Source: Agarophyton chilense (taxonomy: Eukaryota; Rhodophyta; Florideophyceae; Gracilariales; Gracilariaceae). Taken from it: a stretch of DNA of 64,000 nt. A program made the position numbers and the translations under genes. Below, piece by piece: positions 52,504 through 63,084 of this stretch. Location: assembly GCA_030374765.1 (NCBI GenBank), contig JARGXX010000071.1:124001-188000 (forward strand). The letters run 5' to 3'. The first letter of the stretch is position 1; every line of letters begins with the position of its first letter. The notes under the pieces are model-generated. The model saw only the letters and a list, made by a program, of their open reading frames with translations, was not told where the DNA came from and made no database searches.

Positions 52504-53559
52504 ATGCCAATGATCCAACAACCGTTAAAAAAAGACAGTTCTGTCCTAGTTCTTAACCTATTGGCCGATTATTGCAGATTTGGAACGCCACAAGCACTCA
52601 AAATTGATTCTATGGGAGGAGTTATACAAAGATTGAGGATAGTTTATTACGAAAACGGCCATGATCAAACCTGGTCTGTTCATGAAAATCGAAGAGCAAA
52701 GGGTAATCCCTTAATAGGTAGTCCAGATCTCGATCGTTTGAGAAGAGCACGTCGTGTGCACCTGTTGCGCTTTGGAGCCGTTACGATTCGAGCGGGGCCT
52801 ATAACGCCAGAATATATCTGCGATATTGCCGAAAAGTTATGGTACGGAAGTGGTAATCAACCAAGTGCAACTGATATCGCTCTACACTGCGTGATGGTCC
52901 TAGGTCTTAATTTGGGTTTGAGCTACGATGAAATATCAAAGCTTAAAATTGATAACGTTTCCATATGGTCCGGAGGAATAACTTGGACTCTCTGTGAGGC
53001 TATAAAGAATTCAACAGTTTAAGAAAAGTACACGGTTCGAGAGTGGGACGGGAACAGTGGACTTCGCCATTCTTTGTTGATGGATCCGTTTGTGGCAGTA
53101 CTTTCGTGGTTGGTCATCAGTAGAAACACGAGTGGTTTTCTATGCTGTGAAATCAAGAGCACATAAGGAGGAGAAGCGTTAAATGTATCAAGGAATTGGA
53201 CGTTCAAGAGCTTCCGATGTGTTTTTCAGAAGCGTCTTTCGCAAATTGGAGTAGATAGAGGTGATCTTGAGATGTTTACGGGCCATTCCTTAAAGCGTGG
53301 TAGCGTACAATTGTACATATCGCTTGGATCGAAGGATGAGATGGTAATGAAATTGATCCAAATGGGAGGATATAACGCGTATGAAAACTACTGCGAGGCT
53401 TGCAATGACTGCACTCCAAAGGAGCTGCCTCGGTTTGCGGCATGGGAAGAGTACGTATCACATGCGAGGACACTTGTGAAGGAGGGAAAAATAGTTGAAA
53501 ATGATATTAACTTTAGGGAGTGGTTGAAAGAAATGGACATGGTGGAAGAAGTAGTGTAA
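52504..53559 (+). pseudogene. Crypton-like tyrosine recombinase, degenerate
   Basis: One frame over about 350 codons, with TAA at 53020 and near 53164. Recombinase landmarks: LGLNLGLSYDEISKLKIDNV (catalytic Arg I block, but Ser where Arg is expected), MFTGHSLKRGSVQLYISLG (His-box, with Lys at the usual Arg position followed by Arg) and GGYNAYENYCEA (nucleophile Tyr region). The order and spacing fit a C-terminal tyrosine-recombinase domain. Substituted catalytic residues and stops indicate an inactive copy. Confidence 0.55.
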
Positions 53560-53609
53560 GTTTAGAGGAGCATATTGGGCTTTGCAATCCATTAGATGGA
53601 CGCCCTACT

Positions 53610-54296
53610 TCATTCCACCGCCGTCAGTGCAATTCCCTGCCTTTGGTTGGCAGGATGCTCCATTCCCCGCTCCTTGCTCGGCTTTGGCGCCGTCTGTGGC
53701 ACAACTGGCGTGGGGTGAACCGCATGTGACGCGGATTTTGCGAGTGTACCCGCTGTGGAGCCAGCAGCCGAAGTATGTGTGTTGTGCGAATTTGGTGATA
53801 TACTGGGGGCCACAGCCGATGTTCCTGCTGTGGTTCCAGAGGGTAAATGGTGCTGCTGAGCACTTTTAGCGTTTGTAGGGTTGGGGTTGATGGGGGCTTT
53901 TTCTAGAGCATCTGTGCTGCCGTTGGTAGTGGGGGCACCCGGTAGAGACTGGGCGCCCGGCTGAGAAGCACCACTGATGTGTTGCGCAAGAAGTCCTTCA
54001 AGCATAACGTTTCCCAGCCAATTGCTATCTACCACTGGATGCCTGTTTGCAGCGGCGTCTGCACCCACCCAAACGCCGCCGAAGCCGACATAGTCGGAAT
54101 GCTGCATGTCATCGTCATCGAGTTGGTCGACATCACACCCATCGATAAAGTAATCTTCGTAGTCGTAATCGTCAGCGACAGCGCGCGTGCGGGCGTGCGG
54201 TTGTGCGGTCGGCGATGAAGGCTGGTCGTCATTGTCCTCGCTGACAGATGGCGCGGCAGAGGTCGCTTGCGCTTCGGCGGCGATCTCTATGCACAA
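53610..54296 (-). CDS. Low-complexity acidic protein, unassigned
   Basis: About 228 codons, Ser/Thr/Ala/Pro-rich, with an acidic YDYEDYFIDG block. No domain seen. The upstream edge is a TTG and the first ATG is internal, so the true start may lie in another exon. It could be a disordered regulatory protein or non-coding. Confidence 0.3.
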   Translation of the reverse strand: MCIEIAAEAQATSAAPSVSEDNDDQPSSPTAQPHARTRAVADDYDYEDYFIDGCDVDQLDDDDMQHSDYVGFGGVWVGADAAANRHPVVDSNWLGNVMLEGLLAQHISGASQPGAQSLPGAPTTNGSTDALEKAPINPNPTNAKSAQQHHLPSGTTAGTSAVAPSISPNSHNTHTSAAGSTAGTLAKSASHAVHPTPVVPQTAPKPSKERGMEHPANQRQGIALTAVE

Positions 54297-54471
54297 CGTG
54301 GGCGAAATGTATAGCGCTCCATCGGGTAGGATTGGTAAGAAAGAGTTCTAGAATACTCTCCTCTGCTCGAAAGCTCGGTGGAAGCCTGACGCTACTCGGC
54401 GGGGCAAATTGTAATAGGCGAGGAAGAGTACGGATCAAAGTGATTTTTTGGGTTTAAGACAACTTCTTCTA

Positions 54472-56469
54472 TCACTGACGTCTCGATTGGACGCTCCTTC
54501 CTCTGTTTCCATCTTTCTCAGCAGAAGATGTGCGGGCGGTATGCCCCGTGGAAAAGTCACCGTTTAACATTTCTCGATGAAACAACCTTCTCGAGAAGTC
54601 CGCGAACCAAGCTTCTCTTCTCGGGATTCTCTCTTGATTCGATCTCATGCTGCCACGGGCAGCAGCCAAAACACTTGCGCGCACATCTTCGAGCATGTTC
54701 GTATGATTCTTCGCTATCAGTCTGGCTTCTTTGCGAGCTTCCTCGGCGATGCGCTGTTCTCGTTTAACCGCTTCGGCAATGCCCCGCAAATGGGATTCTC
54801 TCTCCTTCGATATTTCCTTCTGAAGCCCGTCGGCTCGCTTCATAACGTCGTCAAGCTCGGCGGTCATTAACCCACTCGTCTCAAGCTTCTCATTTAGTTG
54901 CGCAGTCTCAACCTCCTGAGGTCCCTCGACAACCTTTGTCGTACGCATTTTTTCTTCCAGAGATTTTCGGGACCGCTCCAGATTTTCCATATATCCGGAA
55001 ATGTTCTTGAGTTCTTGATTCATGACAGAGAGCTCCTGTTCTCTCAATCGCAAATTTTCCTTCAAGTGCTTGATCCGCCTTTCCTTCTCCTCGAGAACTT
55101 TTGGTTCGTCCTGGGCGGTCTTTTTCATCTCTGAAATAAGTATCCATTTCGTACCGAAGGCTACTTCATTCTGCGTTTGATTCCAGTAATTTTGTTTGAG
55201 CGTCACTGAGCTGCTTCCTTGTGATATCCAGTTGATTTACAAGGTTTCCAACGGACGTTGAGGATTGCCTCTCAGTGCGCATGAGATACAATGTGTTCTG
55301 TAAGGACAGAAGATCATTGTGGGTTTGAAGAGCGAGTGTTCATGTCATGTCAGACCGTGAATCGCTCACAGACGTTCCGCTTCTCTTGCTCATCTTAAGA
55401 ATAGACGCCCGTTTCATGCTCTTGAAATAGACTAGAGAGAAGTGACGGACAGAGTGCAGCTGCCTCGAGCCGAACTGCAGATGAATCGTTTTCTTTCCTT
55501 GAATAATGGTTTCATCGATGAAAGGAGAGCGAGGCTGGATGGCAGAGCGCTTCAACGAAGCGATTCCAGGGCTTTTCCGTTCACAACTGCTGATATTGGT
55601 GTCGCACATGCGTGGGTTGCTGGTTGGCCGTCGAAGGGTAGCGTTCACCGTCTCATCTGCCGGTTCAGAGTCACCATCATCATCATCAGTCGCGCTAAGC
55701 GACGAAGTACCTTCTGCTGGGATAAAGGCCATGCTCTTCTCGCATTGTGCGTGGGACACCTGTGCTTGATGCATGCGATTCAGAGGAATCTCTTCTACGT
55801 TTGTGTGGTTTGCGGCGTAGTCAAACTCATCTTCAGTATGGCCCTTTTGAATTCTTTCCCGGTAGTCCACCACGACAAACTCTGGTAGCAGGCTCATTCT
55901 ACTCTTGGCATCGCTGCCGATATAGCTAGCGTTTGTGTCTACACTCTGTTGACTGGGCCGTGAGTGGACCCCGTGTTGTTCAGAAGCCGAGAGAGATGGC
56001 TGGCGGTGGATCTCTGACTCGCTGCTGCATCCCAAGGAAGGATCTTCCGTACCTACTATGGCATTAATACCATGCAAAGCATCCATGAACTCATTCACGC
56101 ATTCGACAATATCAGTCCATGTCATGCGAAAAAGCGAATCTTTGAACAAGATACCACATTCTAGTTCTTTGACGAGCTCATCGGACATCGGCACAGCTGT
56201 CTTCGAAGTGGTCTAATCGGTGGTAGTCTTGGAGACGCCCAAGGACTTTGGAGCCCTTACCGACGCAGACGTGTCTTCCGAAGCACGATTGATTGCAGTA
56301 TCTCTCGATGCCGTTTGAGCGGACTGCATGAGAAATGCGGCCAGCTGTTGATTGGAAGCCTCCATACTTGTCCACAACGACGAGTTTTCACTCTTTAGCG
56401 TTTTGATCTCACCGTCCTTCTTCTCCATCTCAGTTGTGAGGTTTTTAGCCAACTTGGCAAACTGGGTGC
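54472..56469 (-). CDS. Coiled-coil protein gene with short introns
   Basis: Minus strand. Exon pieces: from about MEKKDGEIKTLKSENSSLW to 56261, then roughly 56200-55370, then 55297 to about 55190, then 55130-54472. Intron 55298-55369 (72 nt) is well supported: GTGAGC donor, polypyrimidine tract and TTACAG acceptor. A GTAAGG donor at 56260 and a CTTATTTCAG acceptor at 55132-55131 suggest two more. The product has coiled coil at both ends (LEEKERRIKHLKENLRLREQEL in the last exon) and a Ser/Asp-rich middle. Family not recognised. Its start is uncertain because the frame is continuous with the MED13-like remnant upstream. Confidence 0.5.
55298..55369 (-). other. Intron, 72 nt, in coiled-coil gene
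   Basis: GTGAGC at the 5' side and CTTCTGTCCTTACAG at the 3' side. The length is a multiple of three, so the frame looks continuous apart from a TGA inside the intron. Splicing joins SGTS to NTLYLMRTE. Confidence 0.65.
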
Positions 56470-57358
56470 CCGCAGGAATAGCGTCGGGGACAGCGTTCAC
56501 TAACGGGGAAACATCTCGCAAAAGTACAACATTCGCAGCTGTTTGCTTCTTTTCGAAAGGAGAGATGACATAGGCAACAATATTCGTTGGAGAGGATATC
56601 GGGTTCTTGCGGCTCTCGCAAGTCAAGGAAGCCATCATGGTGCAAAGCGCCTTCACATACAACTGATATTGTTCCGTCATCGCTCGTTCTACTTCGGATA
56701 AGCCTTTTCCATTTCCTTTCTCATAGGGTGTCGAATCCACTATCGAATTAGAAATGAAAGCGACTCGTTCGAATGGAAAGACAGTATGGGTTCTAAATAA
56801 GCATTCCTGGTATACAGAGGACACATCTCGTAGGAATACGTTAACATCTCCTTGGATATCCTCCGGCGCTACCGCAACATATTCTACATTCTTCCGTTCG
56901 GTATATGGTTCAAATCCAGCCTTTTCTCACGTTGGAAGGACTCCACCAAAAGTCTCAACCAACTCCTTATTGTAGCCCACACACACTTTCGGAGGATTGA
57001 GAGGAAAAACGGCAGCAGATTTTCCCATGTAGTCGTTGGTAGAAAGCGGACCCAGTAAGCCGGGCAAGTTGTGTCTAGGTTTCCAGATAAGCTCGGGGTC
57101 AGGAGATGCTCCTGATCTAGTTTCCGAAAGCTTGGGTCCGCAACCAAGAGACTCTAGACACGTCTGAAACACATGACTGGTTTCCAACGCTCGCGGCAAC
57201 CCAGGAAACACCCGTCGCATTGTAGCCGAAGAAACCTCATTTGTTTCAACATCCACAGAAACACTTTCCTTCTGAGTGAAATCCGTAGGATCATTAAACT
57301 TCCCCGCAACCCCTGCTCCCACCCCACCGCTCACACCGAACCCTCCCACGAAACCCAA
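56470..57358 (-). pseudogene. MED13: Truncated MED13 (Mediator kinase module) remnant
   Basis: The frame shows VCVGYNKELVETFGGVLPT, then after one stop EKAGFEPYTERKNVEYVAVAPED and VNVFLRDVSSVYQECLFRTHTVFPFERVAFIS, and later NIVAYVISPFEKKQ. These match successive blocks of the MED13 C-terminal region in order. The stop is a TGA where plant and animal MED13 have Trp (LWEKAPFEPY or YWERLMLEPY). The large N-terminal part and the distal C-terminus are missing. On the downstream side the frame runs into an unrelated coiled coil. The upstream edge is a TAG about 57365. It looks like a broken or rearranged copy. Confidence 0.6.
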
Positions 57359-58046
57359 CTCTAACTAGCCCGCCTTCACCAACGCCCACTCCATCACCGC
57401 TTCTACTACACCCCTGGCGGCAAACCCCACGACGGCCCGCACCACGACCACTCGCACCACCGCCCCCCTCGCCACCACCCCCACGATCGCCGCCCGAACG
57501 ACTACCGCCCGAACGACCAACGCCCGAACGACCGCCGCCCTCACATTTTTCTCGTCGCCCTCTCCGCAGCAATTGCACCTACCAACCCACCCGTATTTAA
57601 CAACGCCGACACAAAACACTACTAATCTCCAACGCCACTACGACTACCACCAACAACACCGCCACATCCCAGGCCATCCAAAAAACTTCCGCCGTCGCAC
57701 AGCTCAATGTCGCATTTGCGGCCTCACCTTCACTTTTGACAGGTAACAAATTCACACTTGAACAGCATCTTCTGGAAGATTAACAACTGGCACTTGAGGA
57801 ACAGGCCAGCTCATAGTGGTGAGTACAAAAACCCTCAAACCAATTCCTCGCATGGTAAGAGCGAGCTCGGTCGCAGCCCCGAGACTGTTCTACCCCAAGA
57901 TGTTCACGAAAGGTAAGTGATCGTGCATCAAGATCTTTCTTACCGTCAAATAGGCGGCGATCCCCTGCTTTTGCCAATAGCCTTGTTGCAAAATTTATAC
58001 ATTTTGCTGATACGATACTGTTTTTGTCTCGTCGATTCTTGAAGTT
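57359..58046. other. GC-rich simple-repeat stretch, no gene seen
   Basis: The stretch begins with a C/G-rich block that gives artificial Arg/Val/Gly-rich frames on the minus strand. It contains the 15-bp repeat listed separately. The rest has no supported gene. Confidence 0.45.
57491..57535 (+). repeat. 15-bp tandem repeat, three copies
   Basis: Units CGCCCGAACGACTAC, CGCCCGAACGACCAA and CGCCCGAACGACCGC follow each other directly. Similar degenerate units lie just upstream. Confidence 0.8.
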
Positions 58047-58388
58047 TTAGCACAATACAGCGAGTTGTTCTAGTACCTCAGCAGTAGTATCTAGGTCCAG
58101 AGCCACCTCGACTATTTGATTCAAGCTTTCAAGGTTTTGACTTCCAATGCAACATCGAGCTTCGAGCAATAAAAGTACCCCTTCAATTAGATCTTCGCTT
58201 TTCAATTCGCTTAGAACCTTTAAGCTACGAGAAACCTTGCGAGATTCACGTATCGGATTTTTTGTCCGTATAAAATGTTCTCGCTTCGCTACCGGAATTT
58301 TAATATTGGTGCAAACACTCATCACTAAATCACTACTCAGCCAGGTATCTGAGTTGGACAGACACGAGGACGGAGAAAGAGGGTACAA
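58047..58388 (-). CDS. Unassigned helical protein fragment
   Basis: About 113 codons. The C-terminal 70 form helices with a repeat-like spacing (SLKVLSELKSEDLIEGVLLLLEA, then IVEVALDLDTTAEVLEQLAVL). A TFIIS-N/Med26-like or armadillo-like fold is possible but unproven. The upstream edge is not an ATG, so an upstream exon may exist. Confidence 0.35.
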   Translation of the reverse strand: MYPLSPSSCLSNSDTWLSSDLVMSVCTNIKIPVAKREHFIRTKNPIRESRKVSRSLKVLSELKSEDLIEGVLLLLEARCCIGSQNLESLNQIVEVALDLDTTAEVLEQLAVLC

Positions 58389-58495
58389 TAAAAAACTGTT
58401 TGAGGCTTTTTAGTATCCTTGATCAGTTCAAATGTACCCTTTATGAGATTTAAGCATGCCTTTCACACAATTTTGCACGCTTCTTCGATTCCAAG

Positions 58496-58979
58496 CTACC
58501 GCAATGGTGCAGCACTATCCACACTATCCCCATTGTGATTATGAGAAGAAGCTGGGCGTATCCCTTTTTTCTTCTCTTTGCGCTCGCGGCGCTTAAGGTT
58601 TGCCACCAATGTTTTTTCTAAGCGTCGAAGCTCATTTTCCGTGAGTGATGGACATTGCAGTTTTCCTTGAATCGGAACCTGAGGGGTGTAGTCAATATAA
58701 GTGAGAACATGTCAGCTGTTAATGTAGCGACCGCAAATTGGGCTCTTCCATACATCATCTGTGTTTATATACCTCCAAAGGCAATCGTTAAAAAACACAT
58801 GTTGACAGAAAAGTTTTGGAACATTACCTTCAATTGTTTCGATGCAGATCGGACATTTTTTTGGATGGTTGATTCGCGAAACGGGTGCAGAAGAAAACAT
58901 GTTAGCAGTGGCCCAAAACGAACAAACAACGTAAAAGATACTTGAGTGTACAAAGAAGAAGAGTTTACTGAGGTAGGTT
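58496..58979 (-). CDS. RING-finger protein with adjacent membrane segment, partial
   Basis: A hydrophobic stretch (FFFVHSSIFYVVCSFWATANMF) is followed by a RING: KKCPICIETIEGNVPKLFCQHVFFNDCLW, then WKSPICGRY. It suggests a membrane E3 ubiquitin ligase. The fourth cysteine pair is half lost: the usual CPxC reads SPIC. A TGA at 58714-58712 follows GRYINS. The frame then continues with a charged tail (SLTENELRRLEKTLVANLKRRERKEKK) to a TAG at 58498. Exon boundaries upstream are unclear. Confidence 0.5.
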
Positions 58980-59643
58980 GTCTATCAAAATTTTGGAGAC
59001 GTACTGTCTCCATGAGGTTACTTCCGCTCATATTGTAAGGTAAGGGGCGCATTTTGGTGGTTGTAACGGCGGGTTCTCGGACGAACTTTCAGTCACGCCA
59101 GTAATTTTACTATATTTTACGGGGGTGGCAATAAAGTGCCCAAAAGCGAGGGTTCGCACGGCAGGTAATAAGAGTGGATGGTGAATACTTGACATGCTTG
59201 TATTGGATACTAAGTATCCTACTGTGGATGGTGAATGCAGTGAGGATCACTCCCGTTTTTCGTAAGGATCAGGGGGTGTTTTCACACTTACCACATAGAC
59301 GTAGATTCTTCATAAGCTTTATGGTATTGTTTGACTGGCCAAGTCATAGAGGGACGGAGAAAATAGAAATAAACGGGGGTGTGGTATTCTTATTTCGGCC
59401 ATTGTATATTTCTTTCACATTTCTCTGTATTGCAGGGAATTGTTGTCTGGGCATCAGGCTTAAGCACAACCACTAATGGAAGAGTTCGCTGATTTCGTCG
59501 CGCCCCAAACAGAATCGCCGCCGTTTTCACGCCTACAGACCAAGCGGAATGTCCACTCTAATCTTCGTCGGATAATACATCTCAACTAAAGTGAACAACA
59601 GAAAGCGCAGCAAATTCTGTATGATATCCAGATGTAACTGGAC
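58980..59643. other. No gene seen
   Basis: Probable upstream regions of the RING gene (-) and the membrane-protein gene (+). Nothing specific recognised. Confidence 0.35.
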
Positions 59644-61011
59644 ATGGAGACCATCAACCTATCGATTGGAGTTTCAGCAGCAAGCGTTATAAGATTCATC
59701 GTCTTAGAAACGGCAATAACTCTGGTTGCAGCGCCGTTAATTACAAAGAGCTTCGAGAACCTCGCCAAGCGCATGGTTTCATCGGGAAAATCTATCGAAG
59801 TGAGAGCAGTTGACTTCGGATGGCTAACGCCCGTTACTGTTGCTTTCTCCAAGGAAAACCAAAATATGGAGCCTACGTTTGCAGATGAGGAAAACAAGCG
59901 AAACTCTAAGAAGTGGATTTCTGTTGTGTTGAAACTCGTAGTGATTAACGCACTGCTTCTTGCGGCACTCGTTTCCACAGAGATGACTGCAGGTGCAAGA
60001 AATGAAAGAGTGATGGTCAAGAAACCAGTTAAGCGTCATTCTGATCTCAAACATGCTGTGGCTGCAATCTCAGTTGATGATGGTGTGCTACTGGATCGTG
60101 TTGTAGAGATCGAAAGATGCACCAGGAGCGCGGACGCACTTCATTACCAAACCGTTGAAGGCTTTTGTCGAGCTAGGGAAAGCAAGCCTAGTGCATGGGC
60201 AACAATCCGAGGAAGGGAGGATGAGCTTTTAGAGAAGATTGGTGATCAGAGATTGATGGGAATAGATGAATGGACGAACAATAAGTTCCAGGCAGTGTCT
60301 GTGCCGATAGAAGGACACTCGGAAAAGTATTTTTTCTGGAGAAATGACGAGGTCTCCATGTACTGCAATGATTTGAAAAGAGAAAGCGATGTTGAGGTTG
60401 GTACCGTGAATGGCCACTGCGCTGTTATGTTTAATAAAGCAACTCGACGAATGTTGTATCTTGTCAAAGTTCATCGCGTAACTGCTGCATCGGGCCTGGA
60501 TCTGACCATTGATCGATCCGATAACGTGGATGTATTAGGGATCGAACTGGATGACACAACCGCTGGGGCCGAAAATGAAATTATGTTAACTTCTGTGTTC
60601 ATTGCAAAAAGATATTTGGTGTTAGGGGTGTCCATAGCCGGAAAAAGAATCATTCAAGAATACTACACAGACGCGGCTAAAATGGCTCGAATACTTCGGG
60701 CAATGGTTGACGGATATGGCGGCGATGCCCAGCAGATGGGAGAGTATTACACTGATGTAATCTTAGCAACACAAAGCACATGGTCAGTGATCTTTCTCAC
60801 CGCTGTAGTATTGTGTTCTTTAGTGTTTACCATGGCCACTCGGCCGAAAGCCGGCACTGCGGCATTGTCAGTGCCATTTGACCTCACCGGATTGATCAAG
60901 AAGCTTGCAGCCACTGAGCAAGACGGGACGTGCAACACTGCTGGAAAGTGGCCCGTCGTGAAAGCCGTAAGAGTCGACGGCGAGCTTCTCGTGGAATTCA
61001 ACGATATTTAA
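59644..61011 (+). CDS. Membrane protein of unknown function, 455 residues
   Basis: Intact frame from ATG (METINLSIGVSAAS). Hydrophobic segments lie at about 14-33, 91-112 (WISVVLKLVVINALLLAALV) and 380-399 (WSVIFLTAVVLCSLVFTMAT). The roughly 265 residues between the second and third are soluble and mixed, with several Cys, as in a lumenal or extracellular domain. The C-terminal 55 residues are again soluble. No family recognised. Codon use and composition resemble a host gene. Confidence 0.7.
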   Translation: METINLSIGVSAASVIRFIVLETAITLVAAPLITKSFENLAKRMVSSGKSIEVRAVDFGWLTPVTVAFSKENQNMEPTFADEENKRNSKKWISVVLKLVVINALLLAALVSTEMTAGARNERVMVKKPVKRHSDLKHAVAAISVDDGVLLDRVVEIERCTRSADALHYQTVEGFCRARESKPSAWATIRGREDELLEKIGDQRLMGIDEWTNNKFQAVSVPIEGHSEKYFFWRNDEVSMYCNDLKRESDVEVGTVNGHCAVMFNKATRRMLYLVKVHRVTAASGLDLTIDRSDNVDVLGIELDDTTAGAENEIMLTSVFIAKRYLVLGVSIAGKRIIQEYYTDAAKMARILRAMVDGYGGDAQQMGEYYTDVILATQSTWSVIFLTAVVLCSLVFTMATRPKAGTAALSVPFDLTGLIKKLAATEQDGTCNTAGKWPVVKAVRVDGELLVEFNDI

Positions 61012-61659
61012 AGGCAAACCCTTTTAGTCGCACAGTACTACAGTGACCTAAATTGGAATGTTTTGTACGATATGCTGTAGCATATTCGTAAAGTACTTAT
61101 TCGTACAGAACAGTCTTTTCCTTAAGTAGGGTATGCGAGTGTTTGCCGCGCAGTAAGTGAGTGCTTTTCTCGCGCAGATAGCTTGCCAAGCTTGCGAAAG
61201 CTGCTCTCAGGCCAACACAATGAAAAGCGGTAACTATTGTGGGCGGGACGGAGAAGAATATATAACAAAGAATCCAACGCAGCGATGATCAAGGCTACTT
61301 GAGATGAGAACTCAAATAGAAATTCAAAAGCCAAATGAACAGCTGAGCTCAGGCGCTTGAACCATCTAAAGACCAGTGCAGTTGCGTGCTATCTTTGTAC
61401 CCTTCGTAGCTTAAAACCATTGCCAGGGATTTAGTAGATTACAGATCACATTCTTCTGATCCCCTTGGTTTCTCAGCATCCAAATGTAGCAAGCCAGACC
61501 CTAATCCTTCCCTCCCTCTCGAAAATTCGTCTTCGTTTCTTGAAATATTAAGATCGTCGTCTCTATCCGTACAGCTTAGATTTTGTCTGATGTAAAATCT
61601 CTTGTGAAGTGCTTCATACCGTTTGTACCTTGAATCTTATTTTCGAAGAGTCATTCTAA
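61012..61659. other. Convergent intergenic region
   Basis: About 650 bases between two 3' ends. No gene or repeat recognised. Confidence 0.4.
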
Positions 61660-62961
61660 CTACTTCCCTCCTTGCGCGCGTCGAGTCTTATGAAACAATA
61701 TAACTAGGGCCGAAGCGGTGAGTTTTCCCGGAGGATAATTCGTTCCAGGGACATAAAGAGCAGGCTCGGTGTGCATCATGTCATTAAGTGAGACAAAATC
61801 CGAGAAAGGTATTCTGGCATCATTCAAAACCACTAGCCCATCGCAAAGAAAACCAGTATGGTCTAGTACAGCTTTAGCTGCTGGTGACATGGATGCAATT
61901 CCCGCAGCTGTTGCAGCACTCCGAATACTTAACAGGTTAAACGAAGCAAAGCTTCCGAAACTTACAATGGGTATACGCCTAAAGACATCAATGTCAGGGG
62001 TGGAAACCGGTTGCGATATTTCATCGACCAGGCGACTTACGAGTGTTTCTCCAACCCCTGCATCTTGCGCAGCATGGCTCGTGTTCTCAATAGGATTCGA
62101 AAAAAGTCCAAGAGCTTTGAGACGGGACGAATAGCACATGTCTTGCATAGCTTGCTTATCTCCTTTCCATAAGCCTTCTATGATTCCCTTGATTGTACTC
62201 GTGACAATTTTGCTTTGTGCGACAAAATGGACGAGGAACGTACCACCGAAGGGAGCTTGAAAGGTAATAATACGGAAAATGAAAGGTATTACTTCAGGGT
62301 TCACCTGTAAAACAGCAGTGGCATCAATACCACCTTTCGAATGCCCTATCAACACAGCTGACTTAGCCCCTCGGCAGGTCTTTACAACAGAATCTTTGAT
62401 TATCTTTGCGTTCCTTTTAACGATTCCTTCTGTGTGTATTGGTATAGACTGTACTCGAGGCAGACATAGGGTTTCTTGCAGATATTGGATGTTCTTCTCA
62501 AAGTATGTTGGGTAGTGATCAGTAAACAACCCACCAACAAGGAGATATGTCAGTTTTTCAGCCTCTGGAAAAGAGTCTTTAAAGTGTAGAGACATTTCAT
62601 CAACGCGGCGCAGAGTATTCAGGAAGTGGTGCGTTATGTTATTACTCGCAGCTTTCGGTTTCCATGTTCGTAAGTGTATGAGCACCCGCAAGATTATCTT
62701 TCTATTCACCGGACCACGGTCACTCATTTGATATTGCAGTACATGAATTTTGCAATCGTCGCTGCAAGAACACAACAGATCCTTGATTTCTTTCAGATCA
62801 ATTGCCTGGTCAGAGAATACACTCATTAGACCTGGGAGTTTAGAACTTCTGTCAACCAACTGTACCTTCAACTTTACAGGATCTTCTCCTTCAAAGAGAG
62901 CAAACTTCACGGCTCCAAAACTGACGCCTCGTCGTCTCTTCGAAACACCAGAGAAATTCAT
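61660..62961 (-). CDS. Alpha/beta-hydrolase (lipase-like)
   Basis: 433 residues from ATG 62961. YLLVGGLFTDHYPTYF resembles the oxyanion-hole strand. VLIGHSKGG is the nucleophile elbow (Ser208, GxSxG). The Asp in LCDGLVVLND (374) and the His in NDMMHTEPAL (397) are good acid and base candidates. The fold fits an esterase or lipase acting on an unknown ester. The N-terminal 135 residues have no clear match. The frame is open upstream of this ATG as far as a TGA at 63087, and the region before that is also coding-like in the same frame, so the true start may be further up. Confidence 0.7.
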   Translation of the reverse strand: MNFSGVSKRRRGVSFGAVKFALFEGEDPVKLKVQLVDRSSKLPGLMSVFSDQAIDLKEIKDLLCSCSDDCKIHVLQYQMSDRGPVNRKIILRVLIHLRTWKPKAASNNITHHFLNTLRRVDEMSLHFKDSFPEAEKLTYLLVGGLFTDHYPTYFEKNIQYLQETLCLPRVQSIPIHTEGIVKRNAKIIKDSVVKTCRGAKSAVLIGHSKGGIDATAVLQVNPEVIPFIFRIITFQAPFGGTFLVHFVAQSKIVTSTIKGIIEGLWKGDKQAMQDMCYSSRLKALGLFSNPIENTSHAAQDAGVGETLVSRLVDEISQPVSTPDIDVFRRIPIVSFGSFASFNLLSIRSAATAAGIASMSPAAKAVLDHTGFLCDGLVVLNDARIPFSDFVSLNDMMHTEPALYVPGTNYPPGKLTASALVILFHKTRRAQGGK

Positions 62962-63084
62962 CGACGCGAAATATTGTGCAGATCGTTGGTGTTCTGAGAA
63001 TTTGGTAGAATCATTGCGAACAGAAGAGTTGAAACCAGATAAACGCCATTTCGTCTTGTACGGCTCATTTTCGGCGGCTACATA

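Noticed and set aside
57294-57619. Val/Arg/Gly-rich minus-strand frames
   Set aside because: They arise from the GC-rich simple repeats and have no protein-like features.
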